DNA of 64,000 nt from Synechococcus sp. RS9916 (lineage in GTDB: Bacteria; Cyanobacteriota; Cyanobacteriia; PCC-6307; Cyanobiaceae). The stretch is taken from NCBI RefSeq assembly GCF_000153825.1, contig NZ_DS022299.1, positions 1,266,869-1,330,868 on the forward strand. The letters run 5' to 3'. Numbering within the stretch: position 1 is the stretch's first letter; the number at the start of each line of letters is the position of its first letter. Of this stretch, positions 27,730 through 38,189 are shown piece by piece. The notes under the pieces were generated by a model. It was given only the letters and a program-made list of their open reading frames with translations. It did no database searches and was not told where the DNA came from. Made by a program: the position numbers and the translations under genes.

Positions 27730-28311
27730 TCAAGCAAGGGAGGTTCCCTGCAAACCCATCAGACGTTCCAGTTCAGCTAAGGCAAGCTCGAGATCGTCAT
27801 TCACCACGACAGCATCGAATTCCGCCTGAGCCTCCAACTCCTGACGGGCCCGTGCCAACCGCTTTTGAATCGCCTCTTCAGAGTCGGTACCTCGACCGCG
27901 GATGCGTTGCTCCAGCTCGTCAAAGCTGGGAGGTGCCAGGAAAATTTGAAATGCCTGAGGAAACGAACGACGCACTTGTCGGGCGCCCTCCAACTCGATT
28001 TCCAGAAGCACCGGCGAGCCCTCAGCCAATTGAGCCTCCACTGGCTGACGGGGAGTGCCGTAACAATTGCCGGCAAACTCGGCCCACTCCAGCAGGCCTC
28101 CTTCCGCCACAAGGGCATCAAAACGCTCGCGCGTATGAAAGAAGTAATGCTGCCCGTCCCGCTCGCCATCACGAGGAGCTCTGGTGGTGGCTGAAACCGA
28201 CAACCAGAGGCTGGGATGACGCTCACGTAAACGCGTCACAAGAGTGCCCTTGCCCACTCCGCTGGGCCCGGTGAGGACCGTGAGCCGCGCGGATGTCTCG
28301 GTTAGGGCCAT
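27730..28311 (-). CDS. gmk: Guanylate kinase
   Basis: 193 residues. Phosphorylates GMP to GDP. Walker [10 protein letters not shown] near 15-23; GMP-binding [15 protein letters not shown] near 45-59; Glu/Ser/Tyr GMP contacts in [16 protein letters not shown] near 75-90; lid with Arg-rich [20 protein letters not shown] near 138-157. Convergent with psaFJ across the shared terminator. Confidence 0.96.
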   Translation of the reverse strand: MALTETSARLTVLTGPSGVGKGTLVTRLRERHPSLWLSVSATTRAPRDGERDGQHYFFHTRERFDALVAEGGLLEWAEFAGNCYGTPRQPVEAQLAEGSPVLLEIELEGARQVRRSFPQAFQIFLAPPSFDELEQRIRGRGTDSEEAIQKRLARARQELEAQAEFDAVVVNDDLELALAELERLMGLQGTSLA

Positions 28312-28401
28312 GGATCGCCTCAGATCGCCCAGCAGGGTAGGAAGGCATGCTGCTCTGCAGGATCCGTCTCACCTGCCATGGGATTGCCCTCACCCCAGGT
28401 C

Positions 28402-30081
28402 ATGGATTTCACCACCCTAAGGGCGGTGGTCAACGACCTGCGCGGCAGGATCCTGCCCAGTCGGTTTGAGAAAGCCCAACAGGCCGATGGCCAGACCTTG
28501 CAGTTGGGGTTCCGCACCCTGAAGGGCATGGTGTGGCTTGAACTGAGTTGGCGGGCGGACTGCCCGCGGCTGATCCAGATCCCAGCCCCACCGAAACAGG
28601 GCAGCGGCAGCACTCTGGCCCAACAAACCCAACACAGCCTCCGGCAGCTGGCCTTGGTCGCCATCGAGCAGCAGGACTTTGAACGGGTGGTCTGCTTCGA
28701 CTTCGCTAGTCGGCCCGGTGATCCAGTCCAACGAAGGCTTGTGCTCGAGTTGATGGGTCGCCACAGCAATCTGCTGCTGCTGGATGAACGCCAGCGGGTC
28801 ATTGCCATCGGACGGCAAGTGCGGGATCACCAATCCAGGGTTCGCCCGATCAGTACCGGAGACCCGTATTCCCCTCCACCCCCATTGCAGGGCAGACCAC
28901 CTGACGAGGCCGAGAGCTTCGAGCGCTGGAAGCAACGCCTCAGCCTGCTGCCGATTCCCCTGTCCAAAGCACTGCCGCAGGCGTATCAGGGCATCAGTCC
29001 AGCGCTCTCGCGCCAACTGGCCGGTGAACGGGTGAAGCGCTCCGTGGAGACCCTTGAGGCCAGCGACTGGGAACAGCTGCACACCCAGTGGCAGCAATGG
29101 CTGCAATGCCTCCACGACAACCGCTTCGCCCTGCGCCGCACTGATGGGAGCACCTATCAAGTCTGGGGAGCGGGCAAGGATGCCACCAGCTCAGGTGAGG
29201 ACGTGCCCCTCAGCCTGGCGCTGGGCCACTTCTACAGCGACCACCTGCAGGGCCGCGAGCTGCGACGCCACAGCGATGAACTGCGCCAGCAACTGGCAGC
29301 GGCTCGCCAACGCGAACAGGAGCAGCTTCAAGATCAGACGAACAGGCTCCTCGCAACAGAGAACGCTGACGCTCTGCAGCAGGAGGCCGATGCCCTCCTC
29401 TGCCACGCCAATCCCAGCAGGGAACAGATTGATCGGTCCCAGACGCTCTATCGCCGGGCGAAAAAACTGCGCCGTGCCGTCCCCCTGCTGGAAGAGCGCA
29501 TGCGCCACCACGAGCAGCGCCTGACCCTGATCGACGGAAGCGAGGCCTTCCTGGACGACGTGCTCGCTGCGGATTGGGATCGCAGTGAAGAACGCATCAG
29601 AAGACTGCAAGAACTGCGCCTCGAGGCCCAGGATCTGCTGGCCCCTCGTCAACGCCGCCGGGCCCATCAGAGCAACATGCGAGCGTCGTCCCAGCCCCAG
29701 CCCCTGGAGTTGACATCACCTGGAGGACTGACGATTCAGGTGGGGCGCAACCATCGACAAAACGACTGGATCAGCCTGCGACAGGCCCGTCCAGGCGACC
29801 TCTGGTTCCATGCCCAGGAATGCCCCGGTAGCCACGTGGTGCTGAAAGCATCCAATGGGCTTGCCGAAGACGGCGATCTCACCTTGGCAGCAGACATGGC
29901 GGCCCTGTTCAGTCGCGCCCGGGGGAATCGCCACGTCCCTGTAGTGATGGTGCCTGTAGAACAGCTACAGCGCATCGTTGGTGCCGGCCCCGGGACTGTG
30001 CGCCATCGGGGCGGGCGGGTGTGCTGGGCCGAACCGGAGCGCGCCGAACAGCAGCTCAAGGCCGGAGAACTTCTAGCCTGA
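28402..30081 (+). CDS. NFACT/RqcH-family ribosome quality-control protein
   Basis: 559 residues from ATG 28402 (ATG 28378 would add eight). The family (Rqc2/NEMF; bacterial RqcH, older name FbpA) binds the 50S subunit on stalled peptidyl-tRNA and recruits tRNA-Ala to add C-terminal alanine tails. NFACT-N is about 1-200 with the LELMGRHSNLLLLD signature near 115-128; a long coiled coil covers about 285-430 (QLAAARQREQEQLQ); the NFACT-R domain is C-terminal, with DLWFHAQECPGSHVVLK near 470-486. tatC follows in the same direction. Confidence 0.92.
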   Translation: MDFTTLRAVVNDLRGRILPSRFEKAQQADGQTLQLGFRTLKGMVWLELSWRADCPRLIQIPAPPKQGSGSTLAQQTQHSLRQLALVAIEQQDFERVVCFDFASRPGDPVQRRLVLELMGRHSNLLLLDERQRVIAIGRQVRDHQSRVRPISTGDPYSPPPPLQGRPPDEAESFERWKQRLSLLPIPLSKALPQAYQGISPALSRQLAGERVKRSVETLEASDWEQLHTQWQQWLQCLHDNRFALRRTDGSTYQVWGAGKDATSSGEDVPLSLALGHFYSDHLQGRELRRHSDELRQQLAAARQREQEQLQDQTNRLLATENADALQQEADALLCHANPSREQIDRSQTLYRRAKKLRRAVPLLEERMRHHEQRLTLIDGSEAFLDDVLAADWDRSEERIRRLQELRLEAQDLLAPRQRRRAHQSNMRASSQPQPLELTSPGGLTIQVGRNHRQNDWISLRQARPGDLWFHAQECPGSHVVLKASNGLAEDGDLTLAADMAALFSRARGNRHVPVVMVPVEQLQRIVGAGPGTVRHRGGRVCWAEPERAEQQLKAGELLA

Positions 30082-30216
30082 GCCCAGCACAGGCCAGCCC
30101 TTCTGAGCTCTCCCGACCCGACCGATCAGCCGGACGCCAGCCCGCAGCCCCTGCAGCCACCGCCCCCCATTCGGATTGGTGCGGCCAGCGGGGAGGACCT
30201 GCCTGGCGATCAGGAG

Positions 30217-30951
30217 ATGCCCCTAGTGGACCATCTCGAGGAATTGCGCCAGCGAGTGTTGCGCAGTCTTGTGGCGGTGGTGGTGGCCGCTCTCGCCTGT
30301 TTGGTGGCGGTGAAACCGCTGGTGCGACTGCTGGAGGAACCCGCTGGGGCCATTCACTTTCTCCAGCTGGCCCCGGGAGAGTTTCTATTCGTGTCGTTCA
30401 AGGTGGCGGGGTATGCCGGCCTCACCCTGGCCCTGCCTTACATCCTCTATCAGGTTTTGGCCTTTGTGCTGCCGGGCCTGACCCGCAGCGAACGACGTTT
30501 GATCGCTCCGGCCGTGGCGGGGTCAGCGGTGTTGTTCCTTGCCGGAATCGCATTTTCCTGGTGGGCCCTGGTTCCAGCCGCACTGCGTTTTCTGGTGAGC
30601 TACGGCGCTGACGTCGTGGAACCGCTTTGGTCGATCGAGCGCTACCTCGACTTTGTGTTGCTGCTGATGCTGGCGACCGGTCTTGCCTTCCAGCTGCCAG
30701 TGCTGCAGTTGCTGCTTGGACTGTTTGGCCTTGTGACCTGGAACCGCATGCTGGCGGCCTGGCGGTGGGTGGTGCTTGCGGCGGCGCTGGCAGGAGCAGT
30801 CCTGACGCCATCGACGGACCCGGTGACGATGCTTCTCCTTGGCGGAGCGATCACAGCGCTTTACCTGATCGGCGTGGGGCTAGTGGCCTTCACCCAGGGA
30901 TTCAAATCAGAAACTCCTCAAGACGCTCAGCCCCCTCAAGCGGCAGGCTGA
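30217..30951 (+). CDS. tatC: Twin-arginine translocase subunit TatC
   Basis: 244 residues from the ATG at 30217; no start codon exists between the previous stop and it, although the Pro-rich frame stays open. TatC recognises the twin-arginine signal of folded exported proteins, for instance the Rieske protein encoded 0.4 kb away. The family N-terminal DHLEELRQR is at 5-13; six membrane helices follow, with the FVLPGL loop near 90-95 and the C-terminal LTPSTDPVTM near 196-205. The last 50 bases overlap the DUF3067 gene. Confidence 0.95.
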   Translation: MPLVDHLEELRQRVLRSLVAVVVAALACLVAVKPLVRLLEEPAGAIHFLQLAPGEFLFVSFKVAGYAGLTLALPYILYQVLAFVLPGLTRSERRLIAPAVAGSAVLFLAGIAFSWWALVPAALRFLVSYGADVVEPLWSIERYLDFVLLLMLATGLAFQLPVLQLLLGLFGLVTWNRMLAAWRWVVLAAALAGAVLTPSTDPVTMLLLGGAITALYLIGVGLVAFTQGFKSETPQDAQPPQAAG

Positions 30952-31246
30952 GGGCCTTCCCTAATCGGGGACGGTCCTTGGTGCTGCTGAGCCAATCACG
31001 GGCGACGTCCGCTTGAGCTAAACGATTCACAACATCCACAACCTGGGCGATGTGCTCCCGATAGGCCGCTTCATCAAGGGGAAACGACTGCTGTTCCAGG
31101 TAGGCCCACATCACCTGCAGGTAGAGGCGACCGCGACGCACCACCAATTGCAAGTCGTAACTCGCCTGCCATCGCTGCTGAAGACAGCCAATCACCTCAT
31201 CAACAGTGAGCGGTTCAGGGGCTTCAGCAGAACGGACGTCAAGCAC
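30902..31246 (-). CDS. DUF3067 family protein
   Basis: 114 residues from GTG 31246; an ATG at 31312 would add 22 residues that do not look like the family. Conserved DUF3067 pattern: WQASYDLQLVVRRGRLYLQVMWAYLEQQSFPLDEAAYREHI. A small soluble cyanobacterial/plastid-related family; function unknown to me. The 3' end overlaps tatC by 50 bases; petC starts 105 bases upstream on the other strand. Confidence 0.82.
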   Translation of the reverse strand: MLDVRSAEAPEPLTVDEVIGCLQQRWQASYDLQLVVRRGRLYLQVMWAYLEQQSFPLDEAAYREHIAQVVDVVNRLAQADVARDWLSSTKDRPRLGKALSLPLEGAERLEEFLI

Positions 31247-31351
31247 GGAATGGCCGCAACAAACAATCGGTAAAGCCCTGTCGCCACAAAGCGTGGCAGG
31301 ACCCTTTGGCATCCATAATGGTCGCCATTCAGTGACGGTTGATCACCCGCC

Positions 31352-31888
31352 ATGACCCAAGCCTCCTCGAGCGATGTGCCCGGAATGGGTCGTCGGCAGT
31401 TCATGAATCTGCTGACCTTCGGCTCTGTGACTGGCGTTGCCCTGGGTGCTCTTTATCCGGTCGCCAACTACTTCATCCCCCCCCGCGCCGCTGGTGGCGG
31501 CGGTGGCACCAGTGCCAAGGATGAGCTCGGAAATGCCGTCACCGCATCTGGTTGGCTGAGCAGTCACCCAGCTGGCGACCGCAGCCTGGTGCAAGGCCTC
31601 AAGGGTGACCCCACCTACCTGATCGTTGAAGGCGACGACGCCATCGGCAGCTACGGCATCAATGCGATCTGCACCCACCTGGGCTGCGTGGTGCCCTGGA
31701 ACAGCGGCGCCAACAAGTTCATGTGCCCCTGCCACGGCAGCCAGTACGACGCCACGGGCAAGGTGGTGCGTGGTCCCGCTCCCCTCTCCCTGGCCCTGGC
31801 CAACGTGAGTGTCGAGAACGACAACGTGTTCGTGAGCCAGTGGACCGAAACCGACTTCCGCACGGGCGAGAAGCCCTGGTGGGCCTGA
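31352..31888 (+). CDS. petC: Cytochrome b6f Rieske iron-sulphur subunit
   Basis: 178 residues. Twin-arginine N-terminus [16 protein letters not shown] at 13-28 acts as Tat-type signal anchor (about 18-40). The [2Fe-2S] ligands are C107, H109 in CTHLGC (107-112) and C125, H128 in CPCHGS (125-130), with C112 and C127 the disulphide. A Gly hinge (AGGGGGT) links the two parts. Transfers electrons from plastoquinol to cytochrome f; petA follows 44 bases downstream, the usual petCA operon. Confidence 0.97.
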   Translation: MTQASSSDVPGMGRRQFMNLLTFGSVTGVALGALYPVANYFIPPRAAGGGGGTSAKDELGNAVTASGWLSSHPAGDRSLVQGLKGDPTYLIVEGDDAIGSYGINAICTHLGCVVPWNSGANKFMCPCHGSQYDATGKVVRGPAPLSLALANVSVENDNVFVSQWTETDFRTGEKPWWA

Positions 31889-31932
31889 TCAACCCAACCG
31901 TTTCTCCCATCCCCTCCCGCTCCTCGTCCCCC

Positions 31933-32865
31933 ATGCGTCGCCTCCTTTCACCTCTCTTCGCCGCACTGATCGTCGGCGTAGCCGTGTTGACGGCTCCCAC
32001 TGCCTCCTGGGCCTACCCCTTCTGGGCTCAGCAGAACTACGAGGCACCGCGTGAAGCCACCGGCAAGATCGTTTGTGCCAACTGCCACCTGGCCAACAAG
32101 ACCACGCAAGTGGAACTTCCCCAGTCGGTACTTCCCGACACGGTGTTCAAGGCAGCCGTGAAGATCCCCTACGAAAACGGCCTTCAGGAGATCGGTGCTG
32201 ACGGCAGCCAGGTTCCCCTTCAGGTGGGTGCCGTGGTGCAGCTTCCTGATGGCTTCACCCTGGCTCCCCAGGAGCGTTGGACCGACGAAATCAAGGAAGA
32301 GACCGAAGGCGTCTACTTCACCCAATACAGCGACGATCAGCCCAACATCCTGCTGGTGGGCCCCATCTCTGGTGACGAGCACCAGGAAATCGTTTTCCCA
32401 ATCCTGTCGCCCGATCCCGCCGCTGACAGCAGCATTCACTTCGGCAAGTACCAGGTGTTTGTGGGTGGCAACCGTGGCCGCGGTCAGGTGTATCCCACCG
32501 GTGAGAAGAGCAACAACACCGTCTTCACCGCTCCGGCTGCAGGCAGCGTCAGTGCGATCGCCCCTGGTGACAACGGCACCAGCGTGGTGACCATCAAGGC
32601 TGCCGACGGCACCACCACCGACGAAACCATCCCCGTCGGCCCCGAGTTGATCGTGGCTGTTGGTGACCAAGTCGAAGCTGGTGCTCCTCTGACCAACGAC
32701 CCGAACGTGGGTGGCTTTGGCCAGATGGACGGTGAGATTGTTTTGCAGAACCCTGTTCGGATCTATGGCCTGCTGGCCTTCTTCGCCGCCGTGGCTCTGG
32801 CCCAGATCATGCTGGTGCTGAAGAAGAAGCAGGTTGAAAAGGTCCAGGCTGCTGAGGGTGTCTGA
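31933..32865 (+). CDS. petA: Cytochrome f
   Basis: 310 residues from ATG 31933. Lumenal c-type cytochrome of the b6f complex. Signal peptide cleaved after A27 (ASWA) so that Y28 becomes the N-terminal axial haem ligand; the haem is attached at C48-A-N-C51-H52. The large beta-rich lumenal domain runs to about residue 270. A C-terminal helix ([18 protein letters not shown], about 282-299) anchors it. lgt follows after 5 bases. Confidence 0.97.
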   Translation: MRRLLSPLFAALIVGVAVLTAPTASWAYPFWAQQNYEAPREATGKIVCANCHLANKTTQVELPQSVLPDTVFKAAVKIPYENGLQEIGADGSQVPLQVGAVVQLPDGFTLAPQERWTDEIKEETEGVYFTQYSDDQPNILLVGPISGDEHQEIVFPILSPDPAADSSIHFGKYQVFVGGNRGRGQVYPTGEKSNNTVFTAPAAGSVSAIAPGDNGTSVVTIKAADGTTTDETIPVGPELIVAVGDQVEAGAPLTNDPNVGGFGQMDGEIVLQNPVRIYGLLAFFAAVALAQIMLVLKKKQVEKVQAAEGV

Positions 32866-32870
32866 TCACC

Positions 32871-33767
32871 ATGGCTTTTGAAGCCCTCCTTCCCCTGGTG
32901 GCTCTCCAGTCGCCAGGGGAATTTTTGCCTTTCACCAGAGACTGGGTCCTGCCGCTTCGCTGGTACGGACTCCTGATTGCCCTGGCGGTTCTGGTGGGCC
33001 TCAACCTCTCCAGCTGGCTGGCCAAGCAACGCAACCTTGAGCAAGGCCTGATCAGCGATCTACTGCCGATCCTGGTGCTGGCAGCCGTGATTGGAGCACG
33101 GATCTATTACGTCACCTTTGAGTGGCCGAACTACGCCGCCAACCCCTTCAAGGCTTTTGCCATCTGGGAAGGCGGCATTGCCATCCACGGTGCACTGCTG
33201 GCAGGAACGATTGCGGTCATTCTCTTTTGCCGCTGGAGGCGACAACCGTTCTGGGATGTGCTCGATGTGTTGGTGCCCTCAGTCGCTCTCGGCCAGGCCA
33301 TCGGCCGCTGGGGAAATTTCTTCAATGGCGAAGCCTTCGGTGTGCCCACCGACCTTCCCTGGAAGCTCTTGATCGAGAGCGTTCCTCGCAACGTGCAGAG
33401 AATCTTCCCGGAAGCCCAATATTTCCATCCCACCTTTCTTTACGAATCACTTTGGAACCTGGCTGTGTTCGCGCTGCTGATGGTGCTGTTCCTCAAAGCC
33501 AAACAGGAGGGAGGCCTACGTCTTCCTGCCGGTGCCCTGAGCTGCATCTATCTGCTCAGCTACAGCTGCGGACGGCTTTGGATCGAAGGGCTGAGGATTG
33601 ACCCCCTCTGCCTTGGTGGCCTGCCCCCGTTCTGCGAGGGGGGCTTGCGCATGGCTCAGGTGATGAGTTTGGGCCTAATGATTGTGGCTGCAGCTGGGCT
33701 CTGGTGGCTCTACGTCCGTCACAACGACCTGCCTGATCCCGGGCTTCGCAACGGTTCTTCCACATGA
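32871..33767 (+). CDS. lgt: Prolipoprotein diacylglyceryl transferase
   Basis: 298 residues. Adds diacylglycerol to the lipobox Cys of prelipoproteins. About seven membrane helices; signature [10 protein letters not shown] at 145-154 matches the essential GRxGNFxNxE. ARIYYV near 76-81 and IHGALLAG near 105-112 are also family features. Lies directly after petA, with a 4-base ATGA overlap into cobM, so petCA-lgt-cobM form one run of co-directional genes. Confidence 0.96.
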   Translation: MAFEALLPLVALQSPGEFLPFTRDWVLPLRWYGLLIALAVLVGLNLSSWLAKQRNLEQGLISDLLPILVLAAVIGARIYYVTFEWPNYAANPFKAFAIWEGGIAIHGALLAGTIAVILFCRWRRQPFWDVLDVLVPSVALGQAIGRWGNFFNGEAFGVPTDLPWKLLIESVPRNVQRIFPEAQYFHPTFLYESLWNLAVFALLMVLFLKAKQEGGLRLPAGALSCIYLLSYSCGRLWIEGLRIDPLCLGGLPPFCEGGLRMAQVMSLGLMIVAAAGLWWLYVRHNDLPDPGLRNGSST

Positions 33768-34546
33768 CCTCCTCCTCCAGCGCTGAGCCCTCCACCATCG
33801 CCATTGTTGGCGCCGGGCCTGGAGCTCCTGATCTGCTGACCCGACGAGCAGAAGACCGCCTTCGAGCTGCGGATGTGTTGATCTGGACTGATTCTCTGGT
33901 CTCCCCTCAGATCGCAGCCCTGGCTCCCGAAGGCTGCGAACGCATTCGCACCAGCACTCTCACCCTTGAAGATGTGCTGCCGCTGATGATCGATCGCGCC
34001 CGTCAGGGCCTGCGGGTGGTGCGTCTGCACGATGGTGATCCCTGCCTGTATGGAGCTCTTTCAGAACAGGTCTGCAGTCTTGCCGATGCTGGCATTGCGG
34101 TCGAAGTGGTCCCCGGACTCAGTGCTTACCAAGCCACCGCATCAGCCTTAAGCGCCGAACTCACCATTCCAGGAGTGGTTCAGACCATCGTGCTCAGCCG
34201 TGCAGGCGGTCGCACCGGTGTGCCTGAGGCAGAAGATCTGAGCAATCTGGCGAGGCTTAAAGCGTCTCTCTGCCTGTATCTCAGTGCCCGCCATGTGGAC
34301 GAGGTTCAAGCCACCCTTCTCGAGCACTACCCGGCAGACACTCCCGTCGCGATTGGCTACCGGGTGAGCTGGCCCGACCAGTGGCTGAACGTGGTGCCCC
34401 TGAATCAGATGGCAGCGGTCTCCAAGGAACGTCAGCTGATTCGAACCACGCTTTATGTAGTCAGTCCAGCCCTCGCCAACCAGGGCGAGCGATCCAAGCT
34501 TTACTCCCCCTCCCACGACCACCTCTTCCGCCCACAAGCCAGCTGA
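33764..34546 (+). CDS. cobM: Precorrin-4 C11-methyltransferase
   Basis: 260 residues. Methylates C11 of precorrin-4 in cobamide synthesis. Class III tetrapyrrole methyltransferase motifs: [12 protein letters not shown] near 15-26 (SAM loop), [16 protein letters not shown] near 86-101, [12 protein letters not shown] near 115-126 and [15 protein letters not shown] near 164-178. Starts by an ATGA overlap with the lgt stop. Confidence 0.94.
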   Translation: MTSSSSAEPSTIAIVGAGPGAPDLLTRRAEDRLRAADVLIWTDSLVSPQIAALAPEGCERIRTSTLTLEDVLPLMIDRARQGLRVVRLHDGDPCLYGALSEQVCSLADAGIAVEVVPGLSAYQATASALSAELTIPGVVQTIVLSRAGGRTGVPEAEDLSNLARLKASLCLYLSARHVDEVQATLLEHYPADTPVAIGYRVSWPDQWLNVVPLNQMAAVSKERQLIRTTLYVVSPALANQGERSKLYSPSHDHLFRPQAS

Positions 34547-34584
34547 GGGAAGGGCACCGGTGGTGGTCTAAGATCTTCTGGTGC

Positions 34585-34656
<72 letters not shown>

Positions 34657-34748
34657 TGACATTGGTGAGTTCAGTCAGGGAAATGGCTGAGCTTGTTGAT
34701 CAACCAACAGACAAAGCTTTGCTTTGCCATTAAGTTCTCGGTGATCAA

Positions 34749-35606
34749 GTGAGGGTGCCTACGCCGATGGCGAGTCGCGATTCATTCTCCGTCGACCCCC
34801 AAAGTGACGCCCAGCAGGAGGTCATCACTGACCTGCAGCACGTGGGACAAGCTCTGCAGCGTGCTCGCGAGGCACAGGGCTTGACCCTTCACCAGCTGGC
34901 CGACGCCCTTCACATGGGGGACGAACAGCTGAAAGCCCTGGAGACCGGCGACAGGGACCACCTGGCAGAAACTGTGTTCGTGCGCGCCACAGTGCGCCGA
35001 GTGGCCAGCAAGCTGCGACTGGACCCTGAACCGCTCATCGCCGCCCTGCAGTCGTTGGACGGCCCAAACCCCTCGCATCGTCAGAGTGGCAGCGGCAGGA
35101 CTGACGCTGCCAAAACCCAAACCCGCCCTCAACAAGAACCACCTGCTGGCCGTCGCAGAGGGTGGCTCCGGGTGGCCACCGCAGCCACTGCCATCGTGGC
35201 CACCATTGCAGCAGGCTGGAGCTGGGGACAAAGCACCCTTCTCCGTCAGGCCAAAGAGAACGAAGCGGCTCCATCAGACGCGAGCTCTTTGGGTGCGTCC
35301 AAGCCCCTGAGCCAAGCCAGCGCGCCGATCAACGCAGCCCCCACGTCACCTCAAACGCTGACCATCCACACCAGCCAACCCAGCTGGATTGCCGTGCGCA
35401 ATCAAGACGGCGAGGAGTTGTTTGCAGGGATGTTGGACAAGGAAAAAACCTTTGCCGCCAGTGAAGGGCTTGAGATTTACGCCGGTCGACCTGACCTGGT
35501 CAGCGTCAAGAGTGCGGGAAATCAGCAGAGTCCACTGGGACCAATTGATCAAATTCGCTGGTATCGGATCAGCGCTGCACCCGAACCGATAAATCCAACC
35601 CTGTAA
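34749..35606 (+). CDS. RodZ-like HTH membrane protein
   Basis: 285 residues (GTG 34749; ATG 34767 also possible). A Cro/CI-type helix-turn-helix lies near 30-95 (QALQRAREAQGLTLHQLADALHM, ALETGD), one membrane helix near 140-162, then a Ser/Ala/Pro-rich linker and a C-terminal beta domain (PQTLTIHTSQPSWIAVRNQDGEELFAGML), the RodZ/DUF4115 layout. RodZ supports MreB-directed elongation or shape; the cyanobacterial role is inferred. The 3' end overlaps ppx by 38 bases on the other strand. Confidence 0.83.
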   Translation: MRVPTPMASRDSFSVDPQSDAQQEVITDLQHVGQALQRAREAQGLTLHQLADALHMGDEQLKALETGDRDHLAETVFVRATVRRVASKLRLDPEPLIAALQSLDGPNPSHRQSGSGRTDAAKTQTRPQQEPPAGRRRGWLRVATAATAIVATIAAGWSWGQSTLLRQAKENEAAPSDASSLGASKPLSQASAPINAAPTSPQTLTIHTSQPSWIAVRNQDGEELFAGMLDKEKTFAASEGLEIYAGRPDLVSVKSAGNQQSPLGPIDQIRWYRISAAPEPINPTL

Positions 35607-37191
35607 CGTCCTTCACCACCGGCGCACAACTTTCCAAACTCCACTGCTCCAAACTGAGGTTCTGGTTTAAGCGTTCCGGGATCAGGGCCACATCCAAGGC
35701 ACCTTTTGACGTGAAGGTGCGGATCGAAGCGATCACGGGTTCTGGACGACGATCCAGGGCAGCTGCCAGGCGGAGCAGCAGAGCCATTTCTGAAACAGTT
35801 CGCCGTTCTTCGCGGGTCTGCAGAGCCTGCCAGGCTTCATGACGCTTCTTGGGAAGACTGCGGCGGTGATAACGAGCAATCGCCGCGACCATCACATGCT
35901 CGGTTTCTGAGTACCCGAGCAGCTCTCCATGACGGATGAGATACCAAGAATGCTTGTGGTACGCACTGAGATTGATGTGCTGACCGCAGGAATGAAGCAT
36001 CGCCGCAGCCCAGAGCAACTCCCTTCCGGGACCAGGGTCACGATGCAACACCCCAACGGTGTTGTCGTACAAGGCAAGGGCATGGCTAGCGACCCGCTCG
36101 GCCCGGGGGCGATCCACAGCGAAACGCTGCACCTGGTGAATCACCGTGCGTTGACGAATGCTGCTTTGAAAACTGAAGCGATCTTCCAGAAGGCCCTGAC
36201 GCAGCATCCAATCAACGATCAACCCCTCCCGCAGAGCCCTCTCACTCAGCACCATCTCCTCTACACCGAGCATCTGCATGGTGGTTTGCAGAATCAGAGC
36301 GCCCGGGACGATAATTTCTGCCCGGCGGTCATTGATAGGTGAAAGCGCTTTGCGCTCCTCAGGGGTGAGAACCACCAACTTGTCCACCACCTGCTCAAGC
36401 CTCTCACGGGCAATGCGATAACCGTGCAACTTGCGCGGCGCGCGATCGTCGTGACTTGCCGCCAGGGCACCGATGGCCATGGCCGTTCCGCTGGTGGCCA
36501 CCAACACCGGCTGCTCACCAGCATGAAGCCGGCGGCGCACCTTATCGACAGCAGGCTCCAATGAGCCCTGGATGTAAGCGCGAAGGAACGCCTGGCTTTG
36601 CGCTGGCAACGGATCCTCCGTGACGAAATCCCGCTGCAATCGCACCGCTCCGATCCGGGTGCTGGTGAGCGCCCTGGCATCACGGCCATCCGCCAGGATC
36701 AATTCAGTCGATCCGCCACCGATATCCAGCAAAAGGTGGGGACGGTCGCCGAACGACATGCCGGATAACACGCCCAGATAGATCAGCCGTGCTTCTTCAG
36801 GACCACTGACCAGATCAACGTCCAGATCAAGCTCATCCTTGATCTGTTGAAGAAAGTCACGCCCGTTGGGAGCTTCACGCACAGCGCTGGTGGCGGCCGT
36901 GACGATTTGCTCCACCTGGTGGCTCGCCGCTAGTTCAGTGAACTGACGCAGGGCATCCATCCCCCGGGTGATCGCCGCCTCGCAGAGATGGCCTGTGACT
37001 GGATCCCGCTCCCCAAGCCTGGTGGTGGATTTCTCCGCCAGCACGATGCTGAAGGTGCGCAGATTGGGGTCGACTGCCGCCACCAGCAGGTGGGTGGAGT
37101 TGGTGCCGATGTCGATTGCAGCGACCCGCCTCAAGCTGGATCCTGCTGCGCCCGGGATGGTGTCGGATGTCGCGGCATCGGCACCTGTCAT
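35569..37191 (-). CDS. ppx: Exopolyphosphatase / guanosine pentaphosphatase
   Basis: 540 residues from ATG 37191, the start of the sugar-kinase fold (AAIDIGTNSTHLLVA near 24-38). Ppx/GppA hydrolyses polyphosphate from its ends (or pppGpp). The second phosphate loop LLLDIGGGSTELI is near 154-166; an HD-type domain with MLHSCGQHINLSAYHKHS near 395-412 occupies the C-terminal half. An open frame continues upstream to 37806 but crosses the divergent ubiA promoter and start, so it is rejected. Confidence 0.93.
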   Translation of the reverse strand: MTGADAATSDTIPGAAGSSLRRVAAIDIGTNSTHLLVAAVDPNLRTFSIVLAEKSTTRLGERDPVTGHLCEAAITRGMDALRQFTELAASHQVEQIVTAATSAVREAPNGRDFLQQIKDELDLDVDLVSGPEEARLIYLGVLSGMSFGDRPHLLLDIGGGSTELILADGRDARALTSTRIGAVRLQRDFVTEDPLPAQSQAFLRAYIQGSLEPAVDKVRRRLHAGEQPVLVATSGTAMAIGALAASHDDRAPRKLHGYRIARERLEQVVDKLVVLTPEERKALSPINDRRAEIIVPGALILQTTMQMLGVEEMVLSERALREGLIVDWMLRQGLLEDRFSFQSSIRQRTVIHQVQRFAVDRPRAERVASHALALYDNTVGVLHRDPGPGRELLWAAAMLHSCGQHINLSAYHKHSWYLIRHGELLGYSETEHVMVAAIARYHRRSLPKKRHEAWQALQTREERRTVSEMALLLRLAAALDRRPEPVIASIRTFTSKGALDVALIPERLNQNLSLEQWSLESCAPVVKDVTGLDLSVRVQR

Positions 37192-37280
37192 CAGCGCTGA
37201 ACGGCTAACCAGAGCCACTCTGCCACTGGCTGCCGTCAGGAAGGCCAAGGTGTCTAAGGTTTTTTGAAACTTCTCTCGAC

Positions 37281-38189
37281 GTGACCGGCGCCCTGCCACG
37301 CCAGCAACCAACAGCTCTCGCCAGCTGGTTCCAGCTGTTGCGTTGGAACAAACCCAGCGGTCGCTTGATCCTGCTGATCCCCGCGGGATGGAGCCTCTGG
37401 CTGACTCCGACTGCCCCCCCTTCACCGTGGTTGGTGCTGTTGATTGTGGTGGGAGGCCTAACGGTGAGCGCCGCCGGCTGCATTGCCAATGACCTCTGGG
37501 ATCGGCGCCTTGATCGGGAAGTGGAGCGCACCAAAGGAAGGCCGCTGGCGCGAGGTGGGCTTTCGGTGCCGGTGGCCGTCGCCTCACTTCTGGCGCTATT
37601 GGTGCTAAGCCTGCTGGTGGTCCTCGGTCTGCCGACCGCAGGACGCAGCCTTTGCCTTGGGCTGGCTGTGATGGCCCTGCCTCCGATCCTGCTCTACCCC
37701 TCAGCCAAACGCTGGTTTGCTTTCCCGCAGGCCGTTTTGGCCATCTGCTGGGGCTTTGCCGTGTTGATTCCTTGGGCTGCTGCAGAGGGAACGATGAGGG
37801 CGTCACCGGCCTTGCTGCTCTGCTGGCTGGCCACCCTCACCTGGACCTTCGGCTTCGACACGGTTTATGCCATGGCCGACCGGCCAGACGACCGAAAACT
37901 GGGTCTGCGCAGCAGTGCCCTCAGCCTGGGCAGACATGCCGTGACCGCGGTGCAGATTTCCTACGCCATCTGCCTGATCGCTCTGGCTCTTGCAGCGGTC
38001 AGTGCCGGAACCGGCACAGCCTTCTACCCGTGTTGGCTGCTCGCCGCCGCGGGCATGGTGGTGGAAACCCGGAAGCTACAACCGCTCAGCCAGCAGCCAA
38101 TGGGGGTCTACGGACGCCACTTTAAACATCAGGTCTGGCTTGGCAGCTTGCTGCTGCTGGGATTGGTGCTGGCTGGGCTGCAGGGATGA
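37281..38189 (+). CDS. ubiA: 4-hydroxybenzoate polyprenyltransferase (UbiA family)
   Basis: 302 residues from GTG 37281. About eight or nine membrane helices. The two Asp-rich motifs of UbiA-family enzymes are NDLWDRRLDREVERTKGRPL near 70-89 (NDxxDxxxD) and DTVYAMADRPDD near 194-205 (DxxxAxxD). In cyanobacteria this family member prenylates 4-hydroxybenzoate for plastoquinone. ldcA starts by an ATGA overlap with its stop. Confidence 0.93.
   Translation: MTGALPRQQPTALASWFQLLRWNKPSGRLILLIPAGWSLWLTPTAPPSPWLVLLIVVGGLTVSAAGCIANDLWDRRLDREVERTKGRPLARGGLSVPVAVASLLALLVLSLLVVLGLPTAGRSLCLGLAVMALPPILLYPSAKRWFAFPQAVLAICWGFAVLIPWAAAEGTMRASPALLLCWLATLTWTFGFDTVYAMADRPDDRKLGLRSSALSLGRHAVTAVQISYAICLIALALAAVSAGTGTAFYPCWLLAAAGMVVETRKLQPLSQQPMGVYGRHFKHQVWLGSLLLLGLVLAGLQG

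Noticed and set aside
37192-37806. A 205-residue upstream extension of ppx
   Set aside because: It runs through the divergent ubiA start and coding sequence, is low in conservation, and the normal ppx start is at 37191.
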